This document shows positions 39,703 through 47,689 of a stretch of DNA of 64,000 bases, in pieces. A program made the translations under genes and the position numbers. Numbering within the stretch: position 1 is the first letter of the stretch; each line of letters opens with the position of its first letter. The stretch lies in the NCBI GenBank assembly GCA_021800445.1, contig JAJYYZ010000001.1, positions 1 to 64,000 of the forward strand, written 5' to 3'. The notes under the pieces were generated by a model. The model saw only the letters and a list, made by a program, of their open reading frames with translations. It had not been told where the DNA came from and made no database searches. Origin of the DNA: a bacterium. GTDB taxonomy: Bacteria; Thermotogota; Thermotogae; Mesoaciditogales; Mesoaciditogaceae.

Positions 39703-42700
39703 TCAGTTAAATTTAATTCTAACAGGTTGAGCGTCTAATTTTCCTTCATACCAATATTTAACTGGATTGTTTATTTCTTTTATCTTTGCATCTTTTTTCC
39801 CTGCATTCGAAACTACATAAAAAGAATACATTTCCCCGTTTCCTTCTTCACAAAGTTTTCTTGCAAATGTCCACTGAGTTTCGGTAATATCTATGAATTC
39901 AGGATCATCAGACGTCTTGGTTTTCACTTCTATATATTTAATATCTTTTTCATCTTTCTTTATTATGATGTCATATCCTCTGCCAGTATCTTCGTTCTGA
40001 TTTAACCATACAACTTGATATTCTTCTGATGGATATTCTTGTTTTAGTTCATTGTAAACGAATTCTTCACCCCATCGTCCTATATCTTTCTTATTACTGA
40101 TCGTTTTGTTTGTACTTTCATAGTTAGTATTATTAATCTCATCATTTTCTTCTCTTTCTCTTAAGGTTTGATTAGATAAATCTGGAATATCTTTTTTCAA
40201 GGGTTCTTCTGTAATTTTTTTTGGAGTAACTTCATCTGGATTAACTTCAGCTGTCCATTCGTTGTTTTCTTCATAATTTGTGATATTTTCCGTCTTTGAA
40301 ATTGTAGCCTTCATCTTCAAGGCTTTTACTTGATCAAGTGTCATATCTTTTACGATTTGATACTTTTCAAATTCATCATGACCCATTATTTTTTCTAAAG
40401 TATCTTCCTTAAATCCAAGGATTTCCTTCAAAATCCTTACATTTGAATTGTTTTCTGACGTATAACACTCCGCCAAGTCGCTTAAAAACATATCAGTAGA
40501 TTTCCTAAAATTGTCATTGCCATCTTTGCCAATTAACCATTTTTCTGATTTTAGCATTTTTGTAAATTTTGCTGGAGGATAAACAAATTTTGAATTTTTA
40601 TTCGATGTACATTTAAATTCTCCTTCAAAGAACTTTTGAACTTTTTCAGCACTTAAAGTTTCAATACTCTTTAACAAGAAATTCCAAAGAATACAAGACT
40701 TATTTTGCGAAATATGTTTTAAAGCGTTTTCTAATCCTTCATATTCATAATCTATTTGAACATCATCTTCTTTTATTAATTTACGCTGTTTACAACCAGA
40801 TATTTCTTTTGATGTAAAATTCCCTTTTACTTGTTTGCGCCTTGGCTTATCCTCAACTCCTAATAACCTTAAAAAATCCGTTAATTCTTTTTTTCCAAAA
40901 TTTTCAAACAATCTATCAGATACAAAAAGAACATTATCATATCCTTCAAAATATTGTACAAGTTCATCACTTTTGAGATAAATTTCTGAAGGTTTGCACA
41001 ACAAGTTATCTTTTTTGCCGTTGCATGATAAAATAAAATTAAACTTTACTATTTCATTTATAATTTCACTGTACTTTGTTTTGTAATAATCAAGAAAAGG
41101 AAGTTGAAGATTTTGTAATTCTAATTCTTTTTCTTTAGAAAATTCATAGATTTTTCTTATATCTTTTATATATTCATCATATTCGCCGTCTTGGATACAT
41201 AGTTTTTTCTCATATTTGGGAAGAATAAGTTCTTTGATTTCGGAAAAAATATCTGGTTCTTGTAGGCCAAGTATCTTGAAAAATTTTAATGATTCTTCAT
41301 TCTCAGTAAGATTACGTTTAACAGTTTTATATCTAGAGTCAGTTTTTGTTGGCAAATAAACTTGTACTTTGTCATTGTCATCAAATGGTGCTATATGTTC
41401 ACCATTTTCTAGTCTAATAATCTTTTTAGTCCTTAAGATAGGCTTGTTATTATTTAAATAAGACTTCTCATATAAACTCTTTTGATTATTTAACTGACTA
41501 TAAAAGTTGATCATCCATTCATCTGATTTGTTTTCTAAAAAATCGGGGTTTATTTGTCTTGCAAATTTTTCAAAATCAACTTCCATAATTTCTATCTCGT
41601 TGATCAGGTATTTTCTGGTAATATCTGAAATTGCATTCAAATTTAACCAATTTGACTTCGAAAATAATTTTTGAATATCATCTTTATTTAAAAGTTTAAT
41701 CAAATTTTGTCCATCCGCTATCAAAACGTCTTTTGCATATGAATATTTATTATCAATTGTGGGTAACAGTTCTTTTGTTAAAAATTCAGATTTGACTCTA
41801 TCAAATATAATAGAATAAATAATGTCATCCCTTTTATAATCGGGATTAATTGGCAATACAGAAAAGAAACTTGCGTCAAAATAGTTTAAATTTTTAATAA
41901 TAGATAAACTTTCACCAACAAGTTCCGCTGTTTCACTAATTATTTTTTTGTTTTGCTCATTGTCTAATGGAATATTTTCACGATTAGAAGTTGTTATGTA
42001 CGGGCCATTGATAATAAAATTGAGAAAAGTACCTTTTTCTGTTTGAAAATATACAAACAACTTTGAACGTTCTTCTGAAACAATTTTGTTATTTTCTAAC
42101 TTATACGCTATTTCTACCTTTAGATCTTTTCCCTTGAAAATAAACGGTTTTTCAATAACTATATATTCTTCTTTAGATGAATCAGAGAGCATAAATACTT
42201 TTTTGACTTTTGGATAATTTTCAAAAGTTTTTGAGTCTTTTAAGTAGTTTCTTTGTTTGCCTTCAAAAATTATTTCCCAAGAGATTTCCTGTATATTCCT
42301 TAAAAAGAGCATAGTTTTTAATCCTATACTTTCTAATTTTTTTGAAATAATTTCGATACATTCTTCTGAAGGACGAGCATTATTATTAAAAGGTAATCTT
42401 ATTAAAGTTGTATATTCGTCTGATATATCAACTTTTTCAACTATCTCAGGAATTACAAAATCATCTATTTTTATGTTAAAACTACCAGAAAAAATATAAG
42501 GGGTTTTAGTAACGGAAAAAACTGATTTAAAACCAATGCCAAATTTTCCTATCATATTTAAATCTTCTTTTTTAGTTGATTCTCCAATTCCAGTAACACC
42601 TTCAATATCTTTAAAATCAAAATTCCTTCCGTTATGGTAAACATCTAATCTATCTTTAAATAATTCAAATTTAACTTTTGACGCTTTTGCATCTTCAGCA

Positions 42701-42849
42701 TTTTGAATAATTTCGTAAATGAAATTTGCAGGATCATTATAATGATTAAGAAAAACTTCATCAAAGTCAAATCTATTTTGTCTTGAAACCTCAACCCATT
42801 TTTTTCGATCTCCAACTAATTTTTCAAAATCTGAATTTGACGTAGCAAT
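39703..42849 (-). CDS. GHKL-ATPase/DUF3883 protein (sacsin/NO VEIN-like), non-standard start
   Basis: The first ATG (42555) falls inside the ATPase domain, but the frame is open upstream to a TGA at 42850-42852. That extra stretch encodes FIYEIIQNAEDAKASKV (the N box) and DVYHNGRNF (the G1 box); GIGESTKKEDLNMIGKFGIG and FKSVF (G2) follow. So the true protein is about 1048 residues. The C-terminal 140 residues are DUF3883 (GRWGEEFVYNEL, GRGYDI, YIEVKTK), a PD-(D/E)XK-like nuclease fold. No ATG, GTG or TTG lies in frame near the AGGGGTGA site; a TTG there is one base out of frame. An unusual start, a frameshift or decay are all possible. Confidence 0.75.
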   Translation of the reverse strand: MATSNSDFEKLVGDRKKWVEVSRQNRFDFDEVFLNHYNDPANFIYEIIQNAEDAKASKVKFELFKDRLDVYHNGRNFDFKDIEGVTGIGESTKKEDLNMIGKFGIGFKSVFSVTKTPYIFSGSFNIKIDDFVIPEIVEKVDISDEYTTLIRLPFNNNARPSEECIEIISKKLESIGLKTMLFLRNIQEISWEIIFEGKQRNYLKDSKTFENYPKVKKVFMLSDSSKEEYIVIEKPFIFKGKDLKVEIAYKLENNKIVSEERSKLFVYFQTEKGTFLNFIINGPYITTSNRENIPLDNEQNKKIISETAELVGESLSIIKNLNYFDASFFSVLPINPDYKRDDIIYSIIFDRVKSEFLTKELLPTIDNKYSYAKDVLIADGQNLIKLLNKDDIQKLFSKSNWLNLNAISDITRKYLINEIEIMEVDFEKFARQINPDFLENKSDEWMINFYSQLNNQKSLYEKSYLNNNKPILRTKKIIRLENGEHIAPFDDNDKVQVYLPTKTDSRYKTVKRNLTENEESLKFFKILGLQEPDIFSEIKELILPKYEKKLCIQDGEYDEYIKDIRKIYEFSKEKELELQNLQLPFLDYYKTKYSEIINEIVKFNFILSCNGKKDNLLCKPSEIYLKSDELVQYFEGYDNVLFVSDRLFENFGKKELTDFLRLLGVEDKPRRKQVKGNFTSKEISGCKQRKLIKEDDVQIDYEYEGLENALKHISQNKSCILWNFLLKSIETLSAEKVQKFFEGEFKCTSNKNSKFVYPPAKFTKMLKSEKWLIGKDGNDNFRKSTDMFLSDLAECYTSENNSNVRILKEILGFKEDTLEKIMGHDEFEKYQIVKDMTLDQVKALKMKATISKTENITNYEENNEWTAEVNPDEVTPKKITEEPLKKDIPDLSNQTLREREENDEINNTNYESTNKTISNKKDIGRWGEEFVYNELKQEYPSEEYQVVWLNQNEDTGRGYDIIIKKDEKDIKYIEVKTKTSDDPEFIDITETQWTFARKLCEEGNGEMYSFYVVSNAGKKDAKIKEINNPVKYWYEGKLDAQPVRIKFN

Positions 42850-42868
42850 TCACCCCTATAAAATTAGA

Positions 42869-42905
42869 TTTGAGTAAATTCAATTTTGAAACTTCTTGCT
42901 ATTCC
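42869..42905. repeat. Upstream repeat shared with the nuclease gene, copy 2
   Basis: The second copy of the 20-base sequence at 33421, placed just upstream of the AGGGGTGA site of the GHKL gene. The order is the same as in copy 1 (minus strand): repeat, then ribosome binding site, then gene. Confidence 0.6.
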
Positions 42906-42968
42906 TCTTGTGCTGCAAATAAAATTAAAGATATAATTTTAAAATCTATTTATATTTTTATGCAAATT

Positions 42969-43742
42969 TCAATCTAACCGCATTTTTTCCAAAGATCCAC
43001 CATTTATCCCATTTTCTATCCTGTTTATAAGGTCTTTAAGAGCATTTTCAGTAGAATAATTATTATTTACATCTTCTTCAAAAATTATAAATGGAACTTT
43101 TACTCCAATGCGATTTTCATTAATGTAACTTTTAAGTTTTTCTCTCGTGCGATACAAAAAGCTTTTGATCTCTTCTTCAACATTATTTTCCCAAAGAAAA
43201 ACGTCTGCTTCATAATTCAAAAATATTCGTTTATATTTTTCGTTATCATTTTTATTCCCCGCATAAGAAAATGCAGCCTCTGTAAAATTCGAGCTTCCTA
43301 CAATTCCATACAAACCATTTTTAGATTTAACTAAAAATAATTTAGCGTGCCAACCTGGTATATATTCCAAATTACCATCTTTCACTACATTTTTCGATAC
43401 TTTATACATAGAAAAGGGATTTGCTTTTATTTTGCAAATTAAATAATTGATTCCACAACGAAGTTGATCTTCTTTGGTGAGTTTTGTTGGATTATTGTTG
43501 GTATTTTCACTACCTGTTATAAAAATAAACTTTACATTAGGATCAATGTTTATTCTCTTGATGATTGAATCTCCAAGTTCGTCTTCAAAAACCTTATAAT
43601 AGTAGGGATTATATTGAAAACTCAAGCTTGTCATGTATATTTTTTCCATATCATTGAGTGTTTGTTCCTCCAAAATTGCCAATACAATCTCCCTAAAATA
43701 GCTAATTTTAAAATTATCTCTTAAAAAGAGCATTAATCCCAT
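42969..43742 (-). CDS. Phospholipase-D-like nuclease protein
   Basis: 257 residues. GWHAKLFLVK near residue 130 and GIVGSSNFTEAAF near residue 145 form one HxK...N motif set of the PLD superfamily, as in PLDc_2 proteins that act as nucleases when dimeric. No second HKD motif is evident. ATG after GGAGGGG. It is upstream of the GHKL/DUF3883 gene on the same strand, 120 bases away. Pairing of PLD nucleases with ATPases is common in defence loci, which supports but does not prove such a role. Confidence 0.72.
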   Translation of the reverse strand: MGLMLFLRDNFKISYFREIVLAILEEQTLNDMEKIYMTSLSFQYNPYYYKVFEDELGDSIIKRINIDPNVKFIFITGSENTNNNPTKLTKEDQLRCGINYLICKIKANPFSMYKVSKNVVKDGNLEYIPGWHAKLFLVKSKNGLYGIVGSSNFTEAAFSYAGNKNDNEKYKRIFLNYEADVFLWENNVEEEIKSFLYRTREKLKSYINENRIGVKVPFIIFEEDVNNNYSTENALKDLINRIENGINGGSLEKMRLD

Positions 43743-43838
43743 TTTCTTTCCCCTCCTTCTAATTTAAAAAAACTTCGCTTAAAGGAAATTAGTTTATACT
43801 CTCCAATATAGTATTTGTTAGATTTTTCTGATGATTTA

Positions 43839-43982
43839 TCACAAATTTTGCATCATATTTTCTACTATTTCCTTTTGCTTTTCAATCAATTCATTTTGCG
43901 AATTTGTTTGAATTACAAAGAAGATTATAACGACTGCTATAAAAACAATCATAACTAAAATAGGTACATATCTAAGTCTCAT
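43839..43982 (-). CDS. Small single-pass membrane protein
   Basis: 47 residues: MRLRYVPILVMIVFIAVVII begins a membrane helix, followed by a polar tail with a short coiled-coil-like run (NELIEKQKEIVENMMQ). The ATG overlaps the stop of the upstream gene as TAATG, showing translational coupling with the repressor operon. No family recognised. Such proteins near phage repressors may act in exclusion or membrane sensing; this is only a guess. Confidence 0.6.
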   Translation of the reverse strand: MRLRYVPILVMIVFIAVVIIFFVIQTNSQNELIEKQKEIVENMMQNL

Positions 43983-44229
43983 TAGCTTTCTCGGAGTAAA
44001 CCGTGTCATCTTTATCCTCTCCCTTATCCCCTCGCCTTTCTCTAAACTTCGAAAACTTTCCGACTATCGCGCCTATTAACCAGCCGTTTTTCTTTTCGCA
44101 GTCATCTATTATAATACTCCCATTATTCTCAAAAAGTCCACAAGCCTTTTCGTCGTAATTATCTTTAACAACGACTATATCTCCACTTTGAAGTGGTTGC
44201 AAAGAATTATCATTCACCATGAATAACAT
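43972..44229 (-). CDS. Short S24-like protein downstream of the repressor
   Basis: 85 residues. VNDNSLQPLQSGDIVVVKDN resembles the start of the LexA/CI-type S24 domain (V-x-G-D-S-M-x-P...GDIV), and it keeps the serine. The lysine half of the domain is not recognisable, and the tail is very hydrophilic. ATG after GGGGGG at seven bases. It follows the repressor, which lacks this serine. It may be a regulator partner or a shortened relic. Confidence 0.5.
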   Translation of the reverse strand: MLFMVNDNSLQPLQSGDIVVVKDNYDEKACGLFENNGSIIIDDCEKKNGWLIGAIVGKFSKFRERRGDKGEDKDDTVYSEKANET

Positions 44230-44266
44230 AATTTGGCCCCCCGAATTTTAAAATAATAATTTGGAC

Positions 44267-44902
44267 TTACTTAAGCAAGTCTTGCTTCTTTAATTCCTCA
44301 TACTTAGATATTACGACACCTAAAGGGTGGTATTGATGGCTTTGTATTTCAATCTCGGGGTATTTTGGGTTTGGGCTTCTTAAAACGACTAAACGATCAT
44401 AATAGTGAAATTCCCTTAAGAAAACTTTATCATCAACTATAACTATAATTATATCTCCCTTTTCGGCTCTTAAATTCATTTTGACAAGTATCACATCACT
44501 CGGCTTTATGATCGGATCCATTTCATCTGTTGAAACTTTCAAAGCGAAATCAACGTCGAAAAGCTCTGGTACAGCGAACGTTTCCGCTGATTTAGATATA
44601 GACTCATATGTGTCCTTTGGGGAAATAGCACTTATCAAAGGCACTCTTTTAGATGGCACAAAAGCAATCGATTTTTCGTCTCTGTCCGGCTTGTCGATAT
44701 TGCCCAGTAAATAATCAACAGAAACGTTCAAAACAGCCGCCATTCGAGCCAAAACGCTCGCACTCGGATCTTGCGAACCATGTTCATAGTTATATATGGA
44801 TACTGTCGAAATTTCAACTTGCTGCGCGAGCTTTTCCCTGCTTATTCCTCTTATTTTTCTTATCTCTTCGAGCCTTTCGGCTAATTTATTTTCGCTTATC
44901 AT
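44267..44902 (-). CDS. CI-like phage repressor with inactive S24 domain
   Basis: 211 residues. HTH_3 domain at residues 5-62 (LAERLEEIRKIRGISREKLAQ ends here; then VEISTVSIYNYEHGSQDPSA). C-terminal S24-type domain at about 95-205. Where LexA/CI relatives have V-x-G-D-S-M-x-P, this has VSTDEMDP, so glutamate replaces the catalytic serine; the lysine position (VFLREF) is also not lysine. Self-cleavage on DNA damage is therefore unlikely. The ATG lies nine bases after its -10 box, so the mRNA should be leaderless, as for lambda cI made from PRM. Confidence 0.85.
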   Translation of the reverse strand: MISENKLAERLEEIRKIRGISREKLAQQVEISTVSIYNYEHGSQDPSASVLARMAAVLNVSVDYLLGNIDKPDRDEKSIAFVPSKRVPLISAISPKDTYESISKSAETFAVPELFDVDFALKVSTDEMDPIIKPSDVILVKMNLRAEKGDIIIVIVDDKVFLREFHYYDRLVVLRSPNPKYPEIEIQSHQYHPLGVVISKYEELKKQDLLK

Positions 44903-44911
44903 AGTGACTAA

Positions 44912-44940
44912 ATTATACCATCCTTTATAAATAAAATCAA
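44912..44940 (-). promoter_or_regulatory. Leftward repressor promoter (PRM-like)
   Basis: On the minus strand TTGATT, a 17-base spacer and TATAAT. The -10 ends nine bases before the repressor ATG, so transcription would start at or within a couple of bases of the start codon. Confidence 0.75.
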
Positions 44941-44943
44941 CGC

Positions 44944-45001
44944 AAGTAAACTTAATAATTTATCATAATTTAATCAAATCTTAATCTTTAACTGTTTACT
45001 T
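44944..45001. promoter_or_regulatory. Candidate operator pair in the divergent switch region
   Basis: AAGTAAAC at 44944-44951 and its reverse complement GTTTACTT at 44994-45001 flank the space between the two promoters. The first is next to the leftward -35; the second covers the rightward -35. They are plausible half-sites for the repressor or Cro-like protein. No longer palindrome was found. Confidence 0.4.
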
Positions 45002-45023
45002 TTCTTATAAAAAATAATATAAT
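44995..45023 (+). promoter_or_regulatory. Rightward early promoter (PR-like)
   Basis: TTTACT, a 17-base spacer and TATAAT, about 70 bases upstream of the Cro-like gene. The -10 is consensus and the -35 matches four of six positions. Confidence 0.7.
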
Positions 45024-45094
45024 TATACTGAACTAAGAAACATAATTGCAAAAATATAATTAAATAATACTTTAGAAAAATGGGAGGTGAAATG

Positions 45095-45298
45095 ATGAAG
45101 AAATTAGAAATATTGAGAAGATCAAAGGGGTTGCCCCGCTGGAAGGTCGCCAAAGAAACCGGAATAGCCACTATAACGTTGTTTAATGTCGAGAAAGGCA
45201 AATGTTACCCAAATCTCAAAACGGCAATAAGCCTTTCAAAGTTTTTCGGAGTTCCGATTGACGATTTGTTTGAGGTCAAGGGAGGAGAAGAAAGATGA
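45095..45298 (+). CDS. Cro-like XRE-family regulator
   Basis: About 67 residues forming one helix-turn-helix (LEILRRSKGLPRWKVAKETG, then ATITLFNVEKGKCYPNL and LSKFFGVPIDDLF). First gene rightward from the switch, divergent from the repressor, where lambda-like phages place cro. Start chosen seven bases after GGAGG; the adjacent ATG at 45092 is nearly equivalent. Confidence 0.85.
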   Translation: MKKLEILRRSKGLPRWKVAKETGIATITLFNVEKGKCYPNLKTAISLSKFFGVPIDDLFEVKGGEER

Positions 45299-45531
45299 AC
45301 AGAAAAGAATTGATGGATGTTTTAACAGAAGTTGATGGCAAATGGAGTGTTTTCAAACATCATGGTGACTACATGGCAAAGCCCAATGATCCTGATCCAA
45401 CATTTGGAAGCAATTACGAGTACGTTGGGACAATTGACCTCGATGAATTAAAACTGGAATCTCACAATCAAAAAAATGTTTCCTTAAGCCTGATCAAAAA
45501 GCATTTAGATTTTCTTGAGGAATGGAATTAG
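45295..45531 (+). CDS. Early phage protein of unknown function
   Basis: 78 residues, acidic, with no recognised domain (SVFKHHGDYMAKPNDPDP, then IDLDELKLE). Its ATG overlaps the stop of the Cro-like gene. Part of the compact early operon. Confidence 0.6.
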   Translation: MNRKELMDVLTEVDGKWSVFKHHGDYMAKPNDPDPTFGSNYEYVGTIDLDELKLESHNQKNVSLSLIKKHLDFLEEWN

Positions 45532-45554
45532 CAGATCACAGAAAGGGGGAGAAA

Positions 45555-45719
45555 ATGAACAAAAGCGAGATAATCGGGAAATTGATTTATAGAGCGGAAA
45601 GGAGGCAAGCGATGGCAAATGAGCAGGTTCAAAGGTTTCAAAAAGAAGGGGGAGAAAAAAATGTGGACGAAAGGATTTATGAAAGAGTTTCACAAAGCGT
45701 TTGCTCAAGCGGCAAATGA
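45555..45719 (+). CDS. Small early phage protein
   Basis: 54 residues, charged and helical (KSEIIGKLIYRAERRQAMAN). ATG five bases after AAAGGGGGAG. Its last 59 bases overlap the next gene in another frame; both have strong ribosome sites, so both may be made. Confidence 0.45.
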   Translation: MNKSEIIGKLIYRAERRQAMANEQVQRFQKEGGEKNVDERIYERVSQSVCSSGK

Positions 45720-45855
45720 AAGGAAATTGTGGTGGGAGATGATATCAGCCCCAAGTGGCTCGCGAAAAGAAATTCCGTTAGTGAGATTAGGACAAGGCAG
45801 AAATATCGATTATTACGATCCATCTCAAATAAAAAAGGGGAGTGAAGAAAAATGA
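45661..45855 (+). CDS. Small early phage protein
   Basis: 64 residues (MWTKGFMKEFHKAFAQAANE, then LWWEMISAPSGS). ATG after GGGGGAGAAAAAA. It overlaps both neighbours. No recognised domain. Confidence 0.5.
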   Translation: MWTKGFMKEFHKAFAQAANERKLWWEMISAPSGSRKEIPLVRLGQGRNIDYYDPSQIKKGSEEK

Positions 45856-46169
45856 AAAGAGTTCCAGTTTATGACAAAAATGGTGAGTTAGTTGCTCGAG
45901 TGAAATACAATTCTAATCTTGACAGGTGGAATGGGCATGATATGTGCGTTGGCCTTGGATTACACGCCGGATTTACGAGGCTTAAGGACGGGAGAAATGT
46001 GATAATTCACGGCAGCCAATGGGAAGGGGATCGCGATTACGCTGAGGTGGTAACAGACGAAGAGGCTTTGGGATATATCGTTAGATCGGAAAATGAAATA
46101 CTGCTAAAAAAATATTTCCCGAAAGAAGCAGAAAAACTTGATTCAATGGAGGAGGAGGGCGAAGAATGA
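45852..46169 (+). CDS. Early phage protein of unknown function
   Basis: 105 residues, beta-rich first half (VPVYDKNGELVARVKYNSNL) and acidic end. ATGA overlap with the previous gene and ATGA overlap with the next. No recognised domain. Confidence 0.6.
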   Translation: MKRVPVYDKNGELVARVKYNSNLDRWNGHDMCVGLGLHAGFTRLKDGRNVIIHGSQWEGDRDYAEVVTDEEALGYIVRSENEILLKKYFPKEAEKLDSMEEEGEE

Positions 46170-46318
46170 ACGGTGTATATGAGCCTTTTGAAACTCCAGA
46201 AGATAGAGAAAAAGCCAAAAAGGCGACGAAAAGAGCGGCAAGGTTAAAAAGGTACATCATAAAAACAGGCAACAAAAGGGATGAAAAGGCAGAAAAAGAA
46301 AGAGGGATGAAGAAATGA
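46166..46318 (+). CDS. Small basic phage protein
   Basis: 50 residues, very rich in Lys, Arg and Glu (REKAKKATKRAARLKRYIIK). Overlaps the stop before it and the start of the Cas4-like gene after it by four bases each, with GGAGGAGGG upstream, which argues it is real. Possibly nucleic-acid binding. Confidence 0.55.
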   Translation: MNGVYEPFETPEDREKAKKATKRAARLKRYIIKTGNKRDEKAEKERGMKK

Positions 46319-47421
46319 AAACAGAAGAAAAAAGACCGTCCGCAGACGGCGCAAAAACCCAAAAAGATTATAACACATTTAGACCCTATTCTATGTCAAG
46401 ACTTTTAGAATATGAGCGTTGCCCGCAAAGGTTTATGTTTAAGTATCTCCGGCACCTGCCGGAGATACAGGACAACGCCGGATTTCAGGGACAAGTGATT
46501 CACGAGGCCATCGCTAAGGCCTTGCGAGGCGAGAATTGGGAAGACGCCCTCGCTGAGTTAGCGTTTGACGACATTCAAGACGCGAAGTATAAAGTTCTCA
46601 CGGCGTTGAAATATTCAAAAAATCTTGGAAACATAGTGGGGATTGAAACCAAGTTCGCCATTCTTGATAACGGTACAATCACCGATTTTGGAGATCCGGA
46701 CGGCTTTTTGAGAGGTATCATCGACTTGCTTGTCGAGGATCCAAACGGCGGCCTAATGATCTGGGACTGGAAAACGGGACATTCAAAACCCACAAAGTTT
46801 CAAGTGTTTCTGTACGCGTGGGCTGTACAGAAAGCGCTGAATCGCCGAGTATCAAAAGTCGGCTATATCCTGCTTAGTTCGTCGGAGATCCTCGATTTTG
46901 AAGTTTCGAAAGAAGAATTAGAAATCACGGAAAGGAAATTGAACAAACTTGTCAGTGCCCTTGAAAATGACAAAGATTTCAGAGCCACCCCTGGAGGGCA
47001 TTGCGCTTATTGCTCTTACGTCGGAATGTGTCCTTTGGTATCATTGATAGAAGCCAAAGACATTCCGACCGTGAGAAGTGATGACGAAGCGTCTGAGATA
47101 GCAAAAAAGATAAAAGTCCTCGAAGAAAAACTCAAAAAATACGAAGATGCTCTTAAAGGATACGTGGAAGAAACGGAAACCGGAAAAGTCAAGATCGATA
47201 ACAATATGTGGTATGGCATTAAATATTCGGATGTCGTTAAACTTAGCAAAACTGCCGATTTAAACTCGATGTATAAAGATCTATGGAATCAAGTTGAAGA
47301 TCCGACGAGATTTTTCAAAGTTGAAAACAAAGTCCTGCAAGAAAAATTCCCAGAAAATTTCTCAGTGTCTAAAAGAAAAAGTTTTGGCTTCATGGAAGGG
47401 GGAAATGAAAATGATAATTGA
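46315..47421 (+). CDS. RecB/Cas4-like PD-(D/E)XK nuclease
   Basis: 368 residues. YSMSRLLEYERCPQRFMFKY near residue 25 gives the first cluster cysteine and FxGxxxHE-like GQVIHEAIAKAL follows. The nuclease core is GIIDLLVED, then IWDWKTGHSKPTKFQ near residue 150 (D...D-x-K). C-terminal CAYCSYVGMC near residue 230 completes a four-cysteine iron-sulfur site as in Cas4/AddB. Residues 255-285 are coiled coil. In phages such enzymes often act as 5'-3' exonucleases beside a single-strand annealing protein, which fits its neighbours. Confidence 0.82.
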   Translation: MKTEEKRPSADGAKTQKDYNTFRPYSMSRLLEYERCPQRFMFKYLRHLPEIQDNAGFQGQVIHEAIAKALRGENWEDALAELAFDDIQDAKYKVLTALKYSKNLGNIVGIETKFAILDNGTITDFGDPDGFLRGIIDLLVEDPNGGLMIWDWKTGHSKPTKFQVFLYAWAVQKALNRRVSKVGYILLSSSEILDFEVSKEELEITERKLNKLVSALENDKDFRATPGGHCAYCSYVGMCPLVSLIEAKDIPTVRSDDEASEIAKKIKVLEEKLKKYEDALKGYVEETETGKVKIDNNMWYGIKYSDVVKLSKTADLNSMYKDLWNQVEDPTRFFKVENKVLQEKFPENFSVSKRKSFGFMEGGNENDN

Positions 47422-47689
47422 ATGGTTGCAAAAACGATTTGCAGAAAACGGGGTTAATGTGCCTTCTGACAGAATAAAAGAGTTTTTGGAATACCCGACA
47501 GATTCTCACGTATGGTCTTCGAGCGGCCATTTGAACCAGTTGTGCTTTGATGGTGGAAAAATAACATATAAAAATGTTGACAAATCGAACGGCAACAACG
47601 ATCTGATAGTCGTTCTTGACAATCTATACGAAACGATAAATGACATTGTGGAAGCGTTGGAGATCCAAAGGGGGGAGTTAAATGGCTGA
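47411..47689 (+). CDS. Phage protein of unknown function
   Basis: 92 residues from the ATG eight bases after GGGGG (a longer reading would overlap the nuclease gene by over 100 bases). Contains WLQKRFAENGVNVPSDRI and VVLDNLYETINDIVEAL. No known domain. It sits between the nuclease and the candidate annealing protein. Confidence 0.55.
   Translation: MIIEWLQKRFAENGVNVPSDRIKEFLEYPTDSHVWSSSGHLNQLCFDGGKITYKNVDKSNGNNDLIVVLDNLYETINDIVEALEIQRGELNG

Noticed and set aside
29731-43803. Eighteen identical bases (AAATTAGTTTATACTCTC) at 29731 and 43786, considered as attachment sites of a smaller element holding the recombinase and defence genes.
   Set aside because: The left copy lies upstream of a host gene and not at the recombinase edge, and phage genes continue past the right copy. 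Chance or an unrelated repeat is more likely.
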